DNA of 63,568 bases from Clostridia bacterium (GCA_017436285.1 JAFSDL010000053.1:1-63568); one strand, 5' to 3'; counted from the first letter of the stretch, positions 8,578 through 17,530 are shown. Notes: generated by a model from the letters alone, not told the origin. Program-made: numbers and translations.

Positions 8578-8750
8578 TCGATATACAAGCAAGCTTGTTC
8601 GATATATTTTGCACAACAAAATTCGATATATTTAGCGTTGCTAAATTCGATATGATATAAATCCTTATTTACTCGTGCCAACGGCACATATCGAACCACA
8701 GGTATATCGAATCGTCAGATATATCGAAAATCCGTCAGGATTTATATCGA
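8578..8750. repeat. Hairpin array 1 (TCGATAT x4 / ATATCGA x4)
   Basis: Eight copies of a 7-base word separate short palindromes. The first four words read TCGATAT, the last four ATATCGA. Spacers in order include ACAAG-CAAG-CTTGT, ATTTTG-CACAA-CAAAAT, ATTTAGC-GTT-GCTAAAT, a longer irregular spacer, GTGCC-AAC-GGCAC, ACC-ACA-GGT, ATC-GTCA-GAT and AAATCC-GTCA-GGATTT. Thus almost every spacer is itself a hairpin, and the two halves face each other. The array fills the gap between the PD-(D/E)XK gene and rlmD and supplies the last codons of rlmD. Function unknown. Confidence 0.9.
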
Positions 8751-10097
8751 GGAGAGGGTGAGCAACGCCACACTCTCCACATGGCTTGTTCTCGGAAACA
8801 TATCTACCGGTGTGACTTCCTTCACTTCATAACCAAGTGTAAGAAGGCGAGAGCAATCCCTTGCCAATGTTGCGGGGTCGCAGGAAACATAGACAATTTT
8901 CTGCGGGTTTATTTCTGCAACAGTTTTCAAAAGCTCCTCTGCACAGCCCTTTCTTGGTGGGTCGAGAATGACTGTATCGGGCTTGATACCCTCATTTTTA
9001 AGCTCTTCTGCGGCAACGCTTGCATCACCGCAAATGAAACGAGCATTGTTAATATCGTTGAGTTTTGCATTAACCTCTGCATCCTCAATAGCCTCGGGGA
9101 TGATTTCAACGCCAACCAATTCTTTAACAGAATTTGCCATTGAAAGACCGATTGTACCTGTACCGCAGTAAAGGTCAAGAATTGTCTGGTCAGGGGTGGG
9201 TGCAACATATTCTGCGGCTTTTTTATAAAGAAGCTCTGCACCGTTTCTGTTTACCTGATAGAAAGAAAGGGGAGAGAGCTTGATTTTTACACCGCAGAGA
9301 ATGTCGGTAATGTAACCATCGCCATAAAGGTTAATGCAATTTTCGCCTAAAACAACATTGGTCTTTTCTCGGTTTATGTTTACAACAAGTGTTTTGAAGC
9401 CTTCAATTTCTTTAAGGCTTTCAATCAGCTCTTCGCTATTTGGAATGGTGTTACCATTTATAACAACGCAAGCCATAATTTCGCCTGTTGCAAAGGCTTT
9501 TCTCAGATATATATGGCGGATAAGACCGATGCCGATTTCCTCATTATAAACTGTAACGCTATTTTCATTAATCCATTTGCGGAATATTTCTATTATGCTT
9601 GTAAAATCCTGAGGCTGTAAAAGGCAATCACCACCGTCAATTACACGGTGGCTTTTTTTAGCATAAAAGCCGATATTTAAAATACCGTTTTCACGCCTTA
9701 CAGGGTACTGCGCTTTGTTGCGGTAGCGTGTTGTTTCAGGGGAGGAAATAATTGGCTTGAATTCGGGAGAAAGACCGCCGATTCTTTTGAAGGCATCCTC
9801 AACCTTTTGAGCCTTGTATTCAAGCTCTTCCTCATATTTTATGTGACCGAATGAGCAACCGCCACAGCTTTTAAAGGAAGTGCATTCAGGCTCAATTCTG
9901 CTTTTTGAGGGCTTTATTATTTTCATAGCCTTACCTATGGCATAGGTTTTCTTTGCCTTAATAATATGGCAGAGAATTTCATCACCAACAGCAGTGTTTT
10001 CAACGAAAATTGCTTGTCCGTCGAATTTACCTACACCGCCACCCTCTGAGGTGTAGCCGGTTATATTCAATTTGAATTCATCGTTTTTGTTAACCAT
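8742..10097 (-). CDS. rlmD: 23S rRNA (uracil-5-)-methyltransferase, RlmD/RumA family
   Basis: SAM-dependent methyltransferase forming 5-methyluridine in 23S rRNA. The 451 aa protein has an N-terminal TRAM domain (about residues 4-60), an iron-sulfur cysteine set CTSFKSCGGC (about 72-81), a Rossmann-type SAM domain with LDLYCGTGTIGLSMA (about 310) and ILDPPRKGC, and the catalytic cysteine in YVSCDPATLARD. Gram-positive RlmCD enzymes can modify two sites, so exact specificity is uncertain. It overlaps the upstream rnmV-like gene by eight bases. The last residues (SSI) and the stop codon lie within hairpin array 1, so the original 3' end was probably replaced. Confidence 0.93.
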   Translation of the reverse strand: MVNKNDEFKLNITGYTSEGGGVGKFDGQAIFVENTAVGDEILCHIIKAKKTYAIGKAMKIIKPSKSRIEPECTSFKSCGGCSFGHIKYEEELEYKAQKVEDAFKRIGGLSPEFKPIISSPETTRYRNKAQYPVRRENGILNIGFYAKKSHRVIDGGDCLLQPQDFTSIIEIFRKWINENSVTVYNEEIGIGLIRHIYLRKAFATGEIMACVVINGNTIPNSEELIESLKEIEGFKTLVVNINREKTNVVLGENCINLYGDGYITDILCGVKIKLSPLSFYQVNRNGAELLYKKAAEYVAPTPDQTILDLYCGTGTIGLSMANSVKELVGVEIIPEAIEDAEVNAKLNDINNARFICGDASVAAEELKNEGIKPDTVILDPPRKGCAEELLKTVAEINPQKIVYVSCDPATLARDCSRLLTLGYEVKEVTPVDMFPRTSHVESVALLTLSSI

Positions 10098-10686
10098 TGC
10101 TCTTTACTTCCTCAATAGCGGTTTTATATTCTTCAAAAGTTAAAAATGTGTTCAATATCTGCACAAGTGCATTTGATGTGAGCCTTTCGGGTAAATCAAG
10201 AGCTTTAAGAAGCTTTTTTCTTAAAGCATCACTGTCGGGCTTGCCTGAAAGCCCATCCTCAAATAAATCAAGCTTGGTAATTTCTCTGCGCTCAGTTTTT
10301 TCGGTTTCCTCGCAGAGGACACCTGCTTTTTCTAAAGCATCAATTATAACCTGAATATTTACGCCCTCAACACCTAATTTGCCCTCTTTGGAGGGCTCGG
10401 CTTTGCGTTTTTCCTTGCCGAAAATATCGGGTATGTAGGCGTGCTTGATTTGTTCATTGGGTACAATTCCCCGTATAAAGGAACGAATTTTGAAGCCTGC
10501 AGAATCACTGTCTGTGAGAATTAAAAGACCCTTTGCTTCTGCAAGCCTTCTTATAAGCCTTTGCTTTTCCTTATCGTTGAAAATGCCGAAGCCATCCGTT
10601 TCTATAATTATACCGTCAATAACAGAGGAAAGCTTGATTTTATCATAGCGCCCCTCAACTATAACCGCTCTGTCTATTTTTATCAT
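10090..10686 (-). CDS. rnmV: Ribonuclease M5-like Toprim protein
   Basis: RNase M5 matures 5S rRNA in Firmicutes. The 198 aa protein starts with AVIVEGRYDKIKL (Toprim glutamate motif, residues 8-20), has LLILTDSDSAGFKIR (the DxD motif, about 54-68), and a C-terminal DUF4093-like helical half ending in a TFEEYKTAIEEV stretch. The Toprim acidic residues appear intact. It abuts holA with a one-base overlap and overlaps rlmD, so all are translated from one transcript. Some relatives are called only primase-related; the M5 role is by family. Confidence 0.85.
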   Translation of the reverse strand: MIKIDRAVIVEGRYDKIKLSSVIDGIIIETDGFGIFNDKEKQRLIRRLAEAKGLLILTDSDSAGFKIRSFIRGIVPNEQIKHAYIPDIFGKEKRKAEPSKEGKLGVEGVNIQVIIDALEKAGVLCEETEKTERREITKLDLFEDGLSGKPDSDALRKKLLKALDLPERLTSNALVQILNTFLTFEEYKTAIEEVKSNG

Positions 10687-11726
10687 TAAACTCTCAACAA
10701 CCTTAAAATAAGCTCTTCAAGTACTGTTCTTCCGTCCTCATTAGTGGATTTTAAGCGACGGTCTGTGTCCGAAAGAATGTTAAGTGCGTTTCTTAATTGG
10801 GTTATGGAATAGCTTGCACCATCTCGGGCAGCATTATCAAGAATAAAGGTTTTACCCTTGTATGCTGATGGGAAGCAATCTGCAAGTGCAGTATAGGAAA
10901 CGCCCTTTTCCTTGGCGGCTTTAACCCGATACATATCAACAAATGCTTTTGAAAGCACTGCTAAAATCATAACAGGCTCTTCACGAAGCTTGAAAAGGTT
11001 GGAAAGGGTTTCAAAAGCATTATCTGCTTCACCCCTTGCAATCATTCTTGAAAGGTTAAAGATTTTTGCTTCTACACTTACTATAACAGTTTCATCAATA
11101 TGCTTTCGTGTGATTTCACCTGAGCCTGCATAGGCGCAAACCTTGTTAAGCTCGTTCTGAAGGGTGCTCATATCCTCACCCACAAGGTTAATCATATACC
11201 CTGCATCGTTTCGGGAAAGGGTGCAATCCTTTTTGGTAGCAGATGCTACAAGGAGCTTTTCAAGAGCTGAACGGGTGCGCTTATCAATTTTGGCACAAGC
11301 GCCTGATTCATCAAAGGTTTTAATAATTTTTGACCATTTATTGTTTTTTTCATCCACCTCAATAGTGTCCATCCAGAAAACAAGAATTGAGGTTTCGGGA
11401 ATATCTGCAAGAATTGTGAATAATTCCTCGTCAATTTTTCCTCTGTCACCAACATAGGTGTTTAAGGGGAAATCCTTAACAAGAGTGCAGGTGTAATTAT
11501 CCATCATAGGAAATGAGGTTGTGCAGTCATAAATCTCGTTAAGATTTGTGTCCTTACCGTCTAATTTCTTTAAGTTGAAATCAGCAAAATCGGGGCTTAC
11601 GGATTTACTGCAAATCTGATTAGCATAAAACTGCTTTAAATAACCCTCATTACCGTAAAGGAGATAAAGGTTACTGAATTCACAGCTTTTTATTTGTTTT
11701 TTGAGAGTATCTTCATTTAAAAGCAT
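10686..11726 (-). CDS. holA: DNA polymerase III subunit delta
   Basis: Clamp-loader delta subunit that opens the sliding clamp during replication. The 346 aa length is typical. Visible features are YLLYGNEGYLKQFY near the N-terminus, the characteristic TILADIPETSILVFWMD strand near 110, a central AAA+ lid region with YMINLVGEDMSTLQNELNKVCAYAG (shown only for its LGxDLxxLxxELEKL-like pattern), and a helical C-terminal collar domain. It follows comEC by 12 bases, a common pairing in Firmicutes (comEC-holA). Confidence 0.93.
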   Translation of the reverse strand: MLLNEDTLKKQIKSCEFSNLYLLYGNEGYLKQFYANQICSKSVSPDFADFNLKKLDGKDTNLNEIYDCTTSFPMMDNYTCTLVKDFPLNTYVGDRGKIDEELFTILADIPETSILVFWMDTIEVDEKNNKWSKIIKTFDESGACAKIDKRTRSALEKLLVASATKKDCTLSRNDAGYMINLVGEDMSTLQNELNKVCAYAGSGEITRKHIDETVIVSVEAKIFNLSRMIARGEADNAFETLSNLFKLREEPVMILAVLSKAFVDMYRVKAAKEKGVSYTALADCFPSAYKGKTFILDNAARDGASYSITQLRNALNILSDTDRRLKSTNEDGRTVLEELILRLLRV

Positions 11727-11738
11727 CTTTCTTCTCCT

Positions 11739-13943
11739 TTATAAGATAATCTTTAAATCGCCATTTTCGGCGGTAGTATAAAATTTATTGCACTGATTTT
11801 TGAGTGCAGAAATATTTTTATTTATGATAATATCACTGATACTGCTGATTATAAGAGTATCAACATTTTCGGGCAGACCCTCGGGTATGGATTCTGAAAG
11901 CACAAGAATATCAGGTGTGCCGTAGGTATCAAAAAGAAAATCCAACTCTGAACTACTGCCATAAGAAATTGCAACAGTCTTTTCATACCCTTTTATTATA
12001 ACACAACCTACAGGGTATGTGTCAACGGTTTCAATAGTAATTTCCTCATTAAAGCGATATATATATGAATCTGCAATAATTGTATTTTCTGTAAGCTCTA
12101 CATTGCTTTCGTTCAAAGCACCCTTGGAATATTGTGTGATAACGGTTGCTTGGGGTGAATAGCTCAATAAAGCATTGGTAAGCTTGTTTGTGGTTTCATC
12201 TGCATTTCCTATATACAGAAAATCAAGGCTTTCACATTCAGAGACGGGAACAACATCATAAGATATATCATCAGATGAAGCACCACAGTTAAAATATGCA
12301 TAGCTAAGACCTTGCCGAAGACTTACATTAACACCATTCTCTATATTTATAACTGAAACAGTTGCGGGAGTGAGCCTTGTGCAAGGAAGGAATATGCTTG
12401 AAATCATAAAAACAGCACTGATTACAGCAGAAAGCTTAATGATTGCTTTATTTCTCTTCTTAGTGTAAGCAAGGAAAGATAGGAAGGCGGTTAATGTAAC
12501 TAAAATAATACCGCAGATAAAATATTCCTTATGAGTGGGCAGAGTGCAGAATCTGAATTTTTCAAGAGCATCTGCAGTATTTATAACAAAATCCGATAAC
12601 ACCTCAGTTATATCGAAAAGAAAAATTGAAAGTGAATGAGTGATATTATTGGGTATAAAGGAGATTGCCGCTGCAACAACTGCCGAAAGAAGACTCCAGA
12701 AGGCAGGCTTAACACAGATGATGTTGCTTATAGGCGAAAGAACACTGAAAACCCCGAAGAAATATGCAACTACGGGTAAGGTGAAAATTCCTGCAAAAAC
12801 TGATGTGAGCACACTGCTTGATATGTATTCCGCGATTTTTCGTATGGGATTGATTTTGATTTTTAAAAGCTTGCCTTCTGCTTTTGCGGTTATATTAATT
12901 GAAACAAGTATGCCCAATGTGGCGAAAAATGAAAGCAGAAAGCTGGGTGAGGTTATTACATAAGGATTATTTAAAACAAGAACTCCCATTGCAAAGCCCA
13001 AGGAATTCAGTGCATCCTGCTCCTCGTTAAAGAATGGTGCAAAAAGAACAATTGCCATCATTATTGAGGCTCTCATAACCGATGGAGTAAAAGCAGAAAC
13101 AATGCATAGCAGAGAAAGGAATAAAAGACAAGCGATGTTTCGCCATTTTTCTTTTATTCTGAAAAGCTTAAGCAGGGCGATTATATACCCGCACCAGGTG
13201 CTTGTGTGAAGCCCTGAAACTGCAAGCAAATGTGCAATTCCCGTTGCACGAAAATCATTTGTTATGTCGCCATCCAAGAGGGATTTATCACCGAAAAGCA
13301 TACCGAGAATAAGACCTGCGTGGAAATTATCAAGGTATGAGGTTATCTGCTCTGTTACAATTTCTTTTAAGCGCAGGCAGTAATAATAGGGTGTTTTTTC
13401 ACATTCCCAAAGAATATTAAGGCTACTTGCCTGTGCTTCAAGAATTATACCGTCACTCATAGAATCTGCATCAGGCTTGTTGTATTCGTTTTTTACAATG
13501 GTTAATTCAGTGTCGGAGAGTGATATGTAATCATATAGCTTGAAATCTGTTTCGTAGTCAGAATTAAGAAGCACCTGAATTTTTGTGCTTTGGTTTTTGT
13601 TTCCAGTTTTATCGGCTTTTAAAGTGAATTTTGTGCCGTAGGCAGTTTCTTGTGGCGTGGTGATAATTTTACCCGAAATATCGGTTACTGTGTTGTGAAG
13701 CTTTTTTGCAGGGGCAATTTTCGTAAAATGATAAGCACCGAAGAAAATACAAGCTAAAACAACTGAAATGCATATTGTCGGAATTATGATTTTTTCTTTT
13801 AACTTAAGTGGCTTTATAAAATAAATGATAAAGACCGATACTGCGCCCAGGAGCAGAAAGGGGAGAACGCCAATTCCTGAAAGAACAAGAATTGCCGAGC
13901 TTAACCCAATTGCTGTGCCTGAAACGAGCATCGGTCTTTTCAT
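11739..13943 (-). CDS. comEC: ComEC/Rec2-family DNA uptake channel protein
   Basis: Polytopic membrane protein that in competent bacteria moves single-stranded DNA across the membrane. The 734 aa protein has N-terminal membrane helices and an OB-like DUF4131 segment (about 30-190), then the competence domain with GLILGMLFGDKSLLD, ATGIAHLLAVSGLHTS (about 225-245) and many helices to about residue 500. The C-terminal 220 residues align in order with the usual metallo-beta-lactamase-like domain, but the zinc motif HxDxDH is absent: its place reads YIGNADETTN. So that domain looks catalytically dead. The gene lies between hinT and holA in the alaS operon. Confidence 0.92.
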   Translation of the reverse strand: MKRPMLVSGTAIGLSSAILVLSGIGVLPFLLLGAVSVFIIYFIKPLKLKEKIIIPTICISVVLACIFFGAYHFTKIAPAKKLHNTVTDISGKIITTPQETAYGTKFTLKADKTGNKNQSTKIQVLLNSDYETDFKLYDYISLSDTELTIVKNEYNKPDADSMSDGIILEAQASSLNILWECEKTPYYYCLRLKEIVTEQITSYLDNFHAGLILGMLFGDKSLLDGDITNDFRATGIAHLLAVSGLHTSTWCGYIIALLKLFRIKEKWRNIACLLFLSLLCIVSAFTPSVMRASIMMAIVLFAPFFNEEQDALNSLGFAMGVLVLNNPYVITSPSFLLSFFATLGILVSINITAKAEGKLLKIKINPIRKIAEYISSSVLTSVFAGIFTLPVVAYFFGVFSVLSPISNIICVKPAFWSLLSAVVAAAISFIPNNITHSLSIFLFDITEVLSDFVINTADALEKFRFCTLPTHKEYFICGIILVTLTAFLSFLAYTKKRNKAIIKLSAVISAVFMISSIFLPCTRLTPATVSVINIENGVNVSLRQGLSYAYFNCGASSDDISYDVVPVSECESLDFLYIGNADETTNKLTNALLSYSPQATVITQYSKGALNESNVELTENTIIADSYIYRFNEEITIETVDTYPVGCVIIKGYEKTVAISYGSSSELDFLFDTYGTPDILVLSESIPEGLPENVDTLIISSISDIIINKNISALKNQCNKFYTTAENGDLKIIL

Positions 13944-13997
13944 AATTTTACCTCATTTAAAATACTGAAGAATTCACTTCTTCACTATTTAACTATT

Positions 13998-14336
13998 TTA
14001 GCCTGCCGGCCAAGTAAATTTTCTGCCTGACATAAGGTGGAAATGAATGTGCTTAACAGTCTGACCGCCATCCTCACCGCAGTTGTTAACAACGCGGAAG
14101 CCATTAGTCATATCAAGCTCCTTTGAAAGCTTTGCAATAACCTCAAAAATATGAGAAATTACTGCACTGTTTTCTTCATTCACATCTGCCGCGGAAGAAA
14201 TATGAGCCTTTGGGATTACAAGAATATGTGTGGGTGCCTGAGGCTCAAGGTCGTTGAAGGCAACAACAGTGTCATCCTCATAAACCTTTGTTGCGGGAAT
14301 TTCGCCATTAGCGATTTTACAAAAAATACAATCCAT
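13998..14336 (-). CDS. hinT: HIT-family nucleotide-binding hydrolase (HinT-like)
   Basis: Small purine-nucleoside phosphoramidase-type protein. The 112 aa sequence begins MDCIFCKIANGEIPATKVYEDD, the family start, with the zinc-type CxxC of many HIT proteins. It ends with the HIT triad HIHFHLMSGR, where the central His is the catalytic nucleophile. Length is standard. It lies 12 bases after alaS and 54 bases before comEC, so it is probably co-transcribed. The cellular substrate is unknown in most bacteria. Confidence 0.95.
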   Translation of the reverse strand: MDCIFCKIANGEIPATKVYEDDTVVAFNDLEPQAPTHILVIPKAHISSAADVNEENSAVISHIFEVIAKLSKELDMTNGFRVVNNCGEDGGQTVKHIHFHLMSGRKFTWPAG

Positions 14337-14348
14337 AGTTAAAACTCC

Positions 14349-16988
14349 TTATTTAACAAAACCTTTTACAATCTCTTCTGCTGCTTTAAGTGCATCGGGA
14401 ATTTTAGCAATTTCCTTACCGCCTGCCATAGCAGAATCGGGCTTACCGCCACCTGCACCACCTGCAACCTTTGCAACCTCTCTTACAATGTTACCTGCGT
14501 GTGCACCTTTGGCAATAGCATCCTTACCGCAGAAGCAACCGAAGGAGCAGGTGCCCTTTTCATTCTGCTCTGCTGCAAGAATAACAATAATGTTGTCGCC
14601 CTTGTCCTTTGAAGAGTCAAGCATTCCGCGAAGCTCCTTTGCATCTGCTTCGCCAAGAGGTGCAGTAATAAGCTTAACTCCGTTGATTTCAACAAAATTA
14701 TCAAAAAGCTCGCCTGCTTTAGCCTTTGAGATTTCTGCCTTAAGGTCTGCTAATTCTTTTTCTTTAGCCTTAAGCTCATTGGAAACTGCAGCTGCCTTGT
14801 TGCAAAGGTCGTTAACATTTGCAAGCTTAAGAGCATTAGCAGTATCGTGGATGAGCTTTTCCTGCTTATCAAGGTGAGCCAAAACACCAAGTCCTGTAAC
14901 ACCTTCAATTCTTCTTACACCTGCAGCAACAGATGATTCGGAAATGATGCGGAAAAGACCGATATTACCGGTATTTGAAACATGAGTACCACCGCAAAGC
15001 TCTGTTGAGAAATCGCCTGCAGAAACAACGCGGACTGTGTCACCGTATTTTTCACCGAAGAGAGCCATTGCGCCTTTTTTCTTTGCATCATCAATGCTCA
15101 TTTCCTCTGTGGAAACAGGAAGAGCAGAAAGAATAATTTCATTGACTCTGCTTTCAATTTTAACAATTTCATCTGCAGTAAGAGCAGAGAAATGAGAAAA
15201 GTCGAAACGAACTGCACTGTCATTTACAAGCTGACCTGCCTGCTCAACGTGAGTACCGAGAGCCTCACGAAGTGCTGCCTGAAGAAGATGAGCGGCAGTA
15301 TGGTTTCTCATAATTGCCTGGCGGCGGGCTTTGTTTACCTGACCGCTTACTGTGTCACCAACATTGATTGCATCGCCCTCGGTAAGAGTACCGTGATGGA
15401 GAATTACACCCTCTGCGGTTTTCGTTGTGTTGGTAACTGTGAACACAGAACTGTTAACGGTAAGTGAGCCTGTGTCGCCAACCTGACCACCGCTTTCTGC
15501 ATAGAATGCGGATTTGTCAAGAACAATAACTGCATCGGTATCAATGCCGATAAAGTCAACCTTTTCGCCATTTGAGGCAATTGCGAGAACCTTGCCCTCC
15601 TGCTCTGTTACAGAATAGCCTGTGAACTCAGTTGCATCACATTCCTTAAAGGAAATCTCTGAGGATTTCCAGCCCTCTGTACCTGCAACCTTACGGGAGG
15701 ATTTTGCAAGTGCCTTTGCATCTGCAAGATATTTTTCAAATTCCTCGTTATTAACTGTGTATCCGTTTTCTTCTGCAATTTCACGGGTCAGGTCAATGGG
15801 GAAGCCATAGGTATCCTGAAGCTTGAAGGCATCTGCACCTGAAAGAACAGTACCTTCAGTTTTCTTAATCATATCGTTGAAAAGCTCAAGACCGCTGTCA
15901 ATGGTTTTATAGAAGCTGTTTTCCTCCATTGAAATAACCTTGATAATATAATCCTGCTTTTCACGAAGAACGGGGTATGCATTTTCGTTTTCCTTAATAA
16001 CAGTTTCGCAAACCTCTGCAAGGAAGGGTCTGTCGATACCTAAAAGTCTGCCATGACGGGCAGCTCTTCTGAGAAGTCGGCGAAGAACATAGCCTCTGCC
16101 AACGTTTGAGGGAATAACACCGTCACCAATCATAAAGGTGGTTGAACGGATGTGGTCGGTAATAACACGAAGTGAAATATCGCTCTTTTCGTTTTCGTGG
16201 TATTTAACACCTGCAATTTCCATTATGTGCTTCATAATGTTCTGAACTGTGTCAACCTCGAAAATGTTGTTAACGTCCTGAGCAATGCAAGCAAGTCTTT
16301 CAAGACCCATACCTGTGTCAATATTAGGCTTTGCAAGGGGAGTGTAGTTATTCTTACCGTCGTTTTCAAACTGTGTGAAAACAAGGTTCCAGAATTCAAC
16401 ATAGCGGTCACATTCGCAGCCAACCTTACAATCGGGGCTACCGCAACCGTATTTTTCGCCTCGGTCATAGTAAAGCTCTGAACAAGGACCGCAGGGACCC
16501 TGACCGTGCTCCCAGAAGTTATCCTCTTTGCCGAAGCGAACCATATGGTCGGGCTTTACGCCAACATCCTTTGTCCAGATATCGTAAGCCTCGTCATCCT
16601 CAAGATAAACACTGCAATAAATTTTATCGGGGTCCATTTCCATAACTTCAGTACAGAATTCCCAAGCCCACGGAATAACCTCTTTTTTGAAATAATCACC
16701 GAAGGAGAAGTTGCCCAGCATCTCGAAATATGTTCCGTGACGGGCGGTGATACCAACTCTTTCAATATCGGGTGTACGAATACATTTCTGGCAGGTGGTA
16801 ACTCTCTTTCTCGGGGGAGTTTCCTCGCCTGTAAAGTATTTTTTCATAGGTGTCATACCTGCGTTGATAAGAAGAATACTCTTATCTCCCTGAGGCACAA
16901 GAGGGAAACTGGGAAGCCTTAAATGGTTCTTTGATTCGAAGAATTTAAGATATTTTTCTCTTAATTCATTAAGTCCTGTCCACTGCAT
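14349..16988 (-). CDS. alaS: Alanyl-tRNA synthetase
   Basis: Class II synthetase charging tRNA-Ala. The 879 aa length is typical. The aminoacylation domain opens LREKYLKFFESKNH and has motif-2-like RVTTCQKCIRTPDIERVG. The editing domain carries the HxxxH zinc motif in NHTAAHLLQ and the CGGTHV motif. The C-Ala domain ends in GGAGGGKPDSAMAGG. Expression is controlled by a T-box leader. A hairpin array and a MITE end have been inserted between the T-box and the ribosome-binding site (AGGAGT, 6-11 bases before the ATG). It heads a six-gene minus-strand operon. Confidence 0.97.
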   Translation of the reverse strand: MQWTGLNELREKYLKFFESKNHLRLPSFPLVPQGDKSILLINAGMTPMKKYFTGEETPPRKRVTTCQKCIRTPDIERVGITARHGTYFEMLGNFSFGDYFKKEVIPWAWEFCTEVMEMDPDKIYCSVYLEDDEAYDIWTKDVGVKPDHMVRFGKEDNFWEHGQGPCGPCSELYYDRGEKYGCGSPDCKVGCECDRYVEFWNLVFTQFENDGKNNYTPLAKPNIDTGMGLERLACIAQDVNNIFEVDTVQNIMKHIMEIAGVKYHENEKSDISLRVITDHIRSTTFMIGDGVIPSNVGRGYVLRRLLRRAARHGRLLGIDRPFLAEVCETVIKENENAYPVLREKQDYIIKVISMEENSFYKTIDSGLELFNDMIKKTEGTVLSGADAFKLQDTYGFPIDLTREIAEENGYTVNNEEFEKYLADAKALAKSSRKVAGTEGWKSSEISFKECDATEFTGYSVTEQEGKVLAIASNGEKVDFIGIDTDAVIVLDKSAFYAESGGQVGDTGSLTVNSSVFTVTNTTKTAEGVILHHGTLTEGDAINVGDTVSGQVNKARRQAIMRNHTAAHLLQAALREALGTHVEQAGQLVNDSAVRFDFSHFSALTADEIVKIESRVNEIILSALPVSTEEMSIDDAKKKGAMALFGEKYGDTVRVVSAGDFSTELCGGTHVSNTGNIGLFRIISESSVAAGVRRIEGVTGLGVLAHLDKQEKLIHDTANALKLANVNDLCNKAAAVSNELKAKEKELADLKAEISKAKAGELFDNFVEINGVKLITAPLGEADAKELRGMLDSSKDKGDNIIVILAAEQNEKGTCSFGCFCGKDAIAKGAHAGNIVREVAKVAGGAGGGKPDSAMAGGKEIAKIPDALKAAEEIVKGFVK

Positions 16989-17020
16989 AATTATTTCACT
17001 CCTAATAAAATTAAATCTTT

Positions 17021-17090
17021 TACCTTAGCTATCCCTCTTTTTTGCTTTAGCAAAAAGGAGGGGGGACCGCGTCAGCGGTGGGTGGTACAT
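17021..17090. repeat. Solo terminal segment of the palindromic MITE-like family
   Basis: Contains CTATCCCTCTTTTTTGC...GCAAAAAGGAGGGGGG followed by ACCG and GGTGGGTGGTAC, the same series seen at the left ends of the elements at 27.1 and 51.4 kb. The right half is missing, so this is a truncated or solo copy. It lies inside the alaS leader, between the hairpin array and the ribosome-binding site. Confidence 0.75.
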
Positions 17091-17099
17091 AATTTTCTC

Positions 17100-17278
17100 A
17101 TTTCGCCGCAAGGTGAAATATATCGAGTGACTTGTCACATATCGAGTCCTTTAGGACATATCGAGCCGTCAGGCATATCGATTGTCGATATGTTTGTCTT
17201 ACGATAAACTCGATATATTGCTATGCAATTCGATATACAAATCAAAGATTTGTTCGATATGTTTTGCCAAAGCAAAAC
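17100..17278. repeat. Hairpin array 2 (ATATCGA x4 / TCGATAT x4) in the alaS leader
   Basis: A leading hairpin ATTTCGCC-GCAA-GGTGAAAT is followed by four ATATCGA words enclosing GTGAC-TT-GTCAC, GTCC-TTTA-GGAC and GCC-GTCA-GGC. Four TCGATAT words then enclose an imperfect GTTTGTC-TTA-CGATAAAC, ATTGC-TAT-GCAAT, ACAAATC-AAA-GATTTGT and GTTTTGC-CAAA-GCAAAAC. The number (4+4) equals array 1 but the halves are in swapped order. It would be transcribed as part of the alaS mRNA leader, downstream of the T-box decision point. Confidence 0.9.
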
Positions 17279-17289
17279 AAGTTTTTAAA

Positions 17290-17522
17290 ATAAAAAAGCA
17301 CGTTCACACCAACACGGGACGGAATAACCGCGGTACCACCCGAATTGTGCAAAACGCACCACTCAAACTGACGGTTAACGCCCGTCAACGTACTGTTTTC
17401 AGTAAGACTCAGCAAGTAGCAAATTTAAAGGCGGTAAGAAACTTTCAGCAACCGTTCCCTCTCTGAATACCGTATCAGTAAATCATCTTGCATCGTAGCC
17501 AATATAACCAATATAATTTGTA
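17290..17522 (-). promoter_or_regulatory. T-box leader (tRNA-Ala sensing) of alaS
   Basis: The minus strand carries the near-canonical T-box core GGGTGGTACCGCGG (17328-17341 on the plus strand). Upstream is the stem I signature AGAGAGGGAACGGTTGCTGAAAG, shown here only by its conserved order. A plausible specifier GCT followed by A lies in TTTGCTACTTGC, which decodes alanine. A run of T follows the core (TTTTTTATTTT). Uncharged tRNA-Ala would favour antitermination and alaS expression. Confidence 0.9.
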
Positions 17523-17530
17523 ACATATAT

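Noticed and set aside
8578-8750. Hairpin arrays as CRISPR arrays
   Set aside because: The repeated word is only 7 bp, spacers are 9-20 bp and palindromic, and no cas genes are present.
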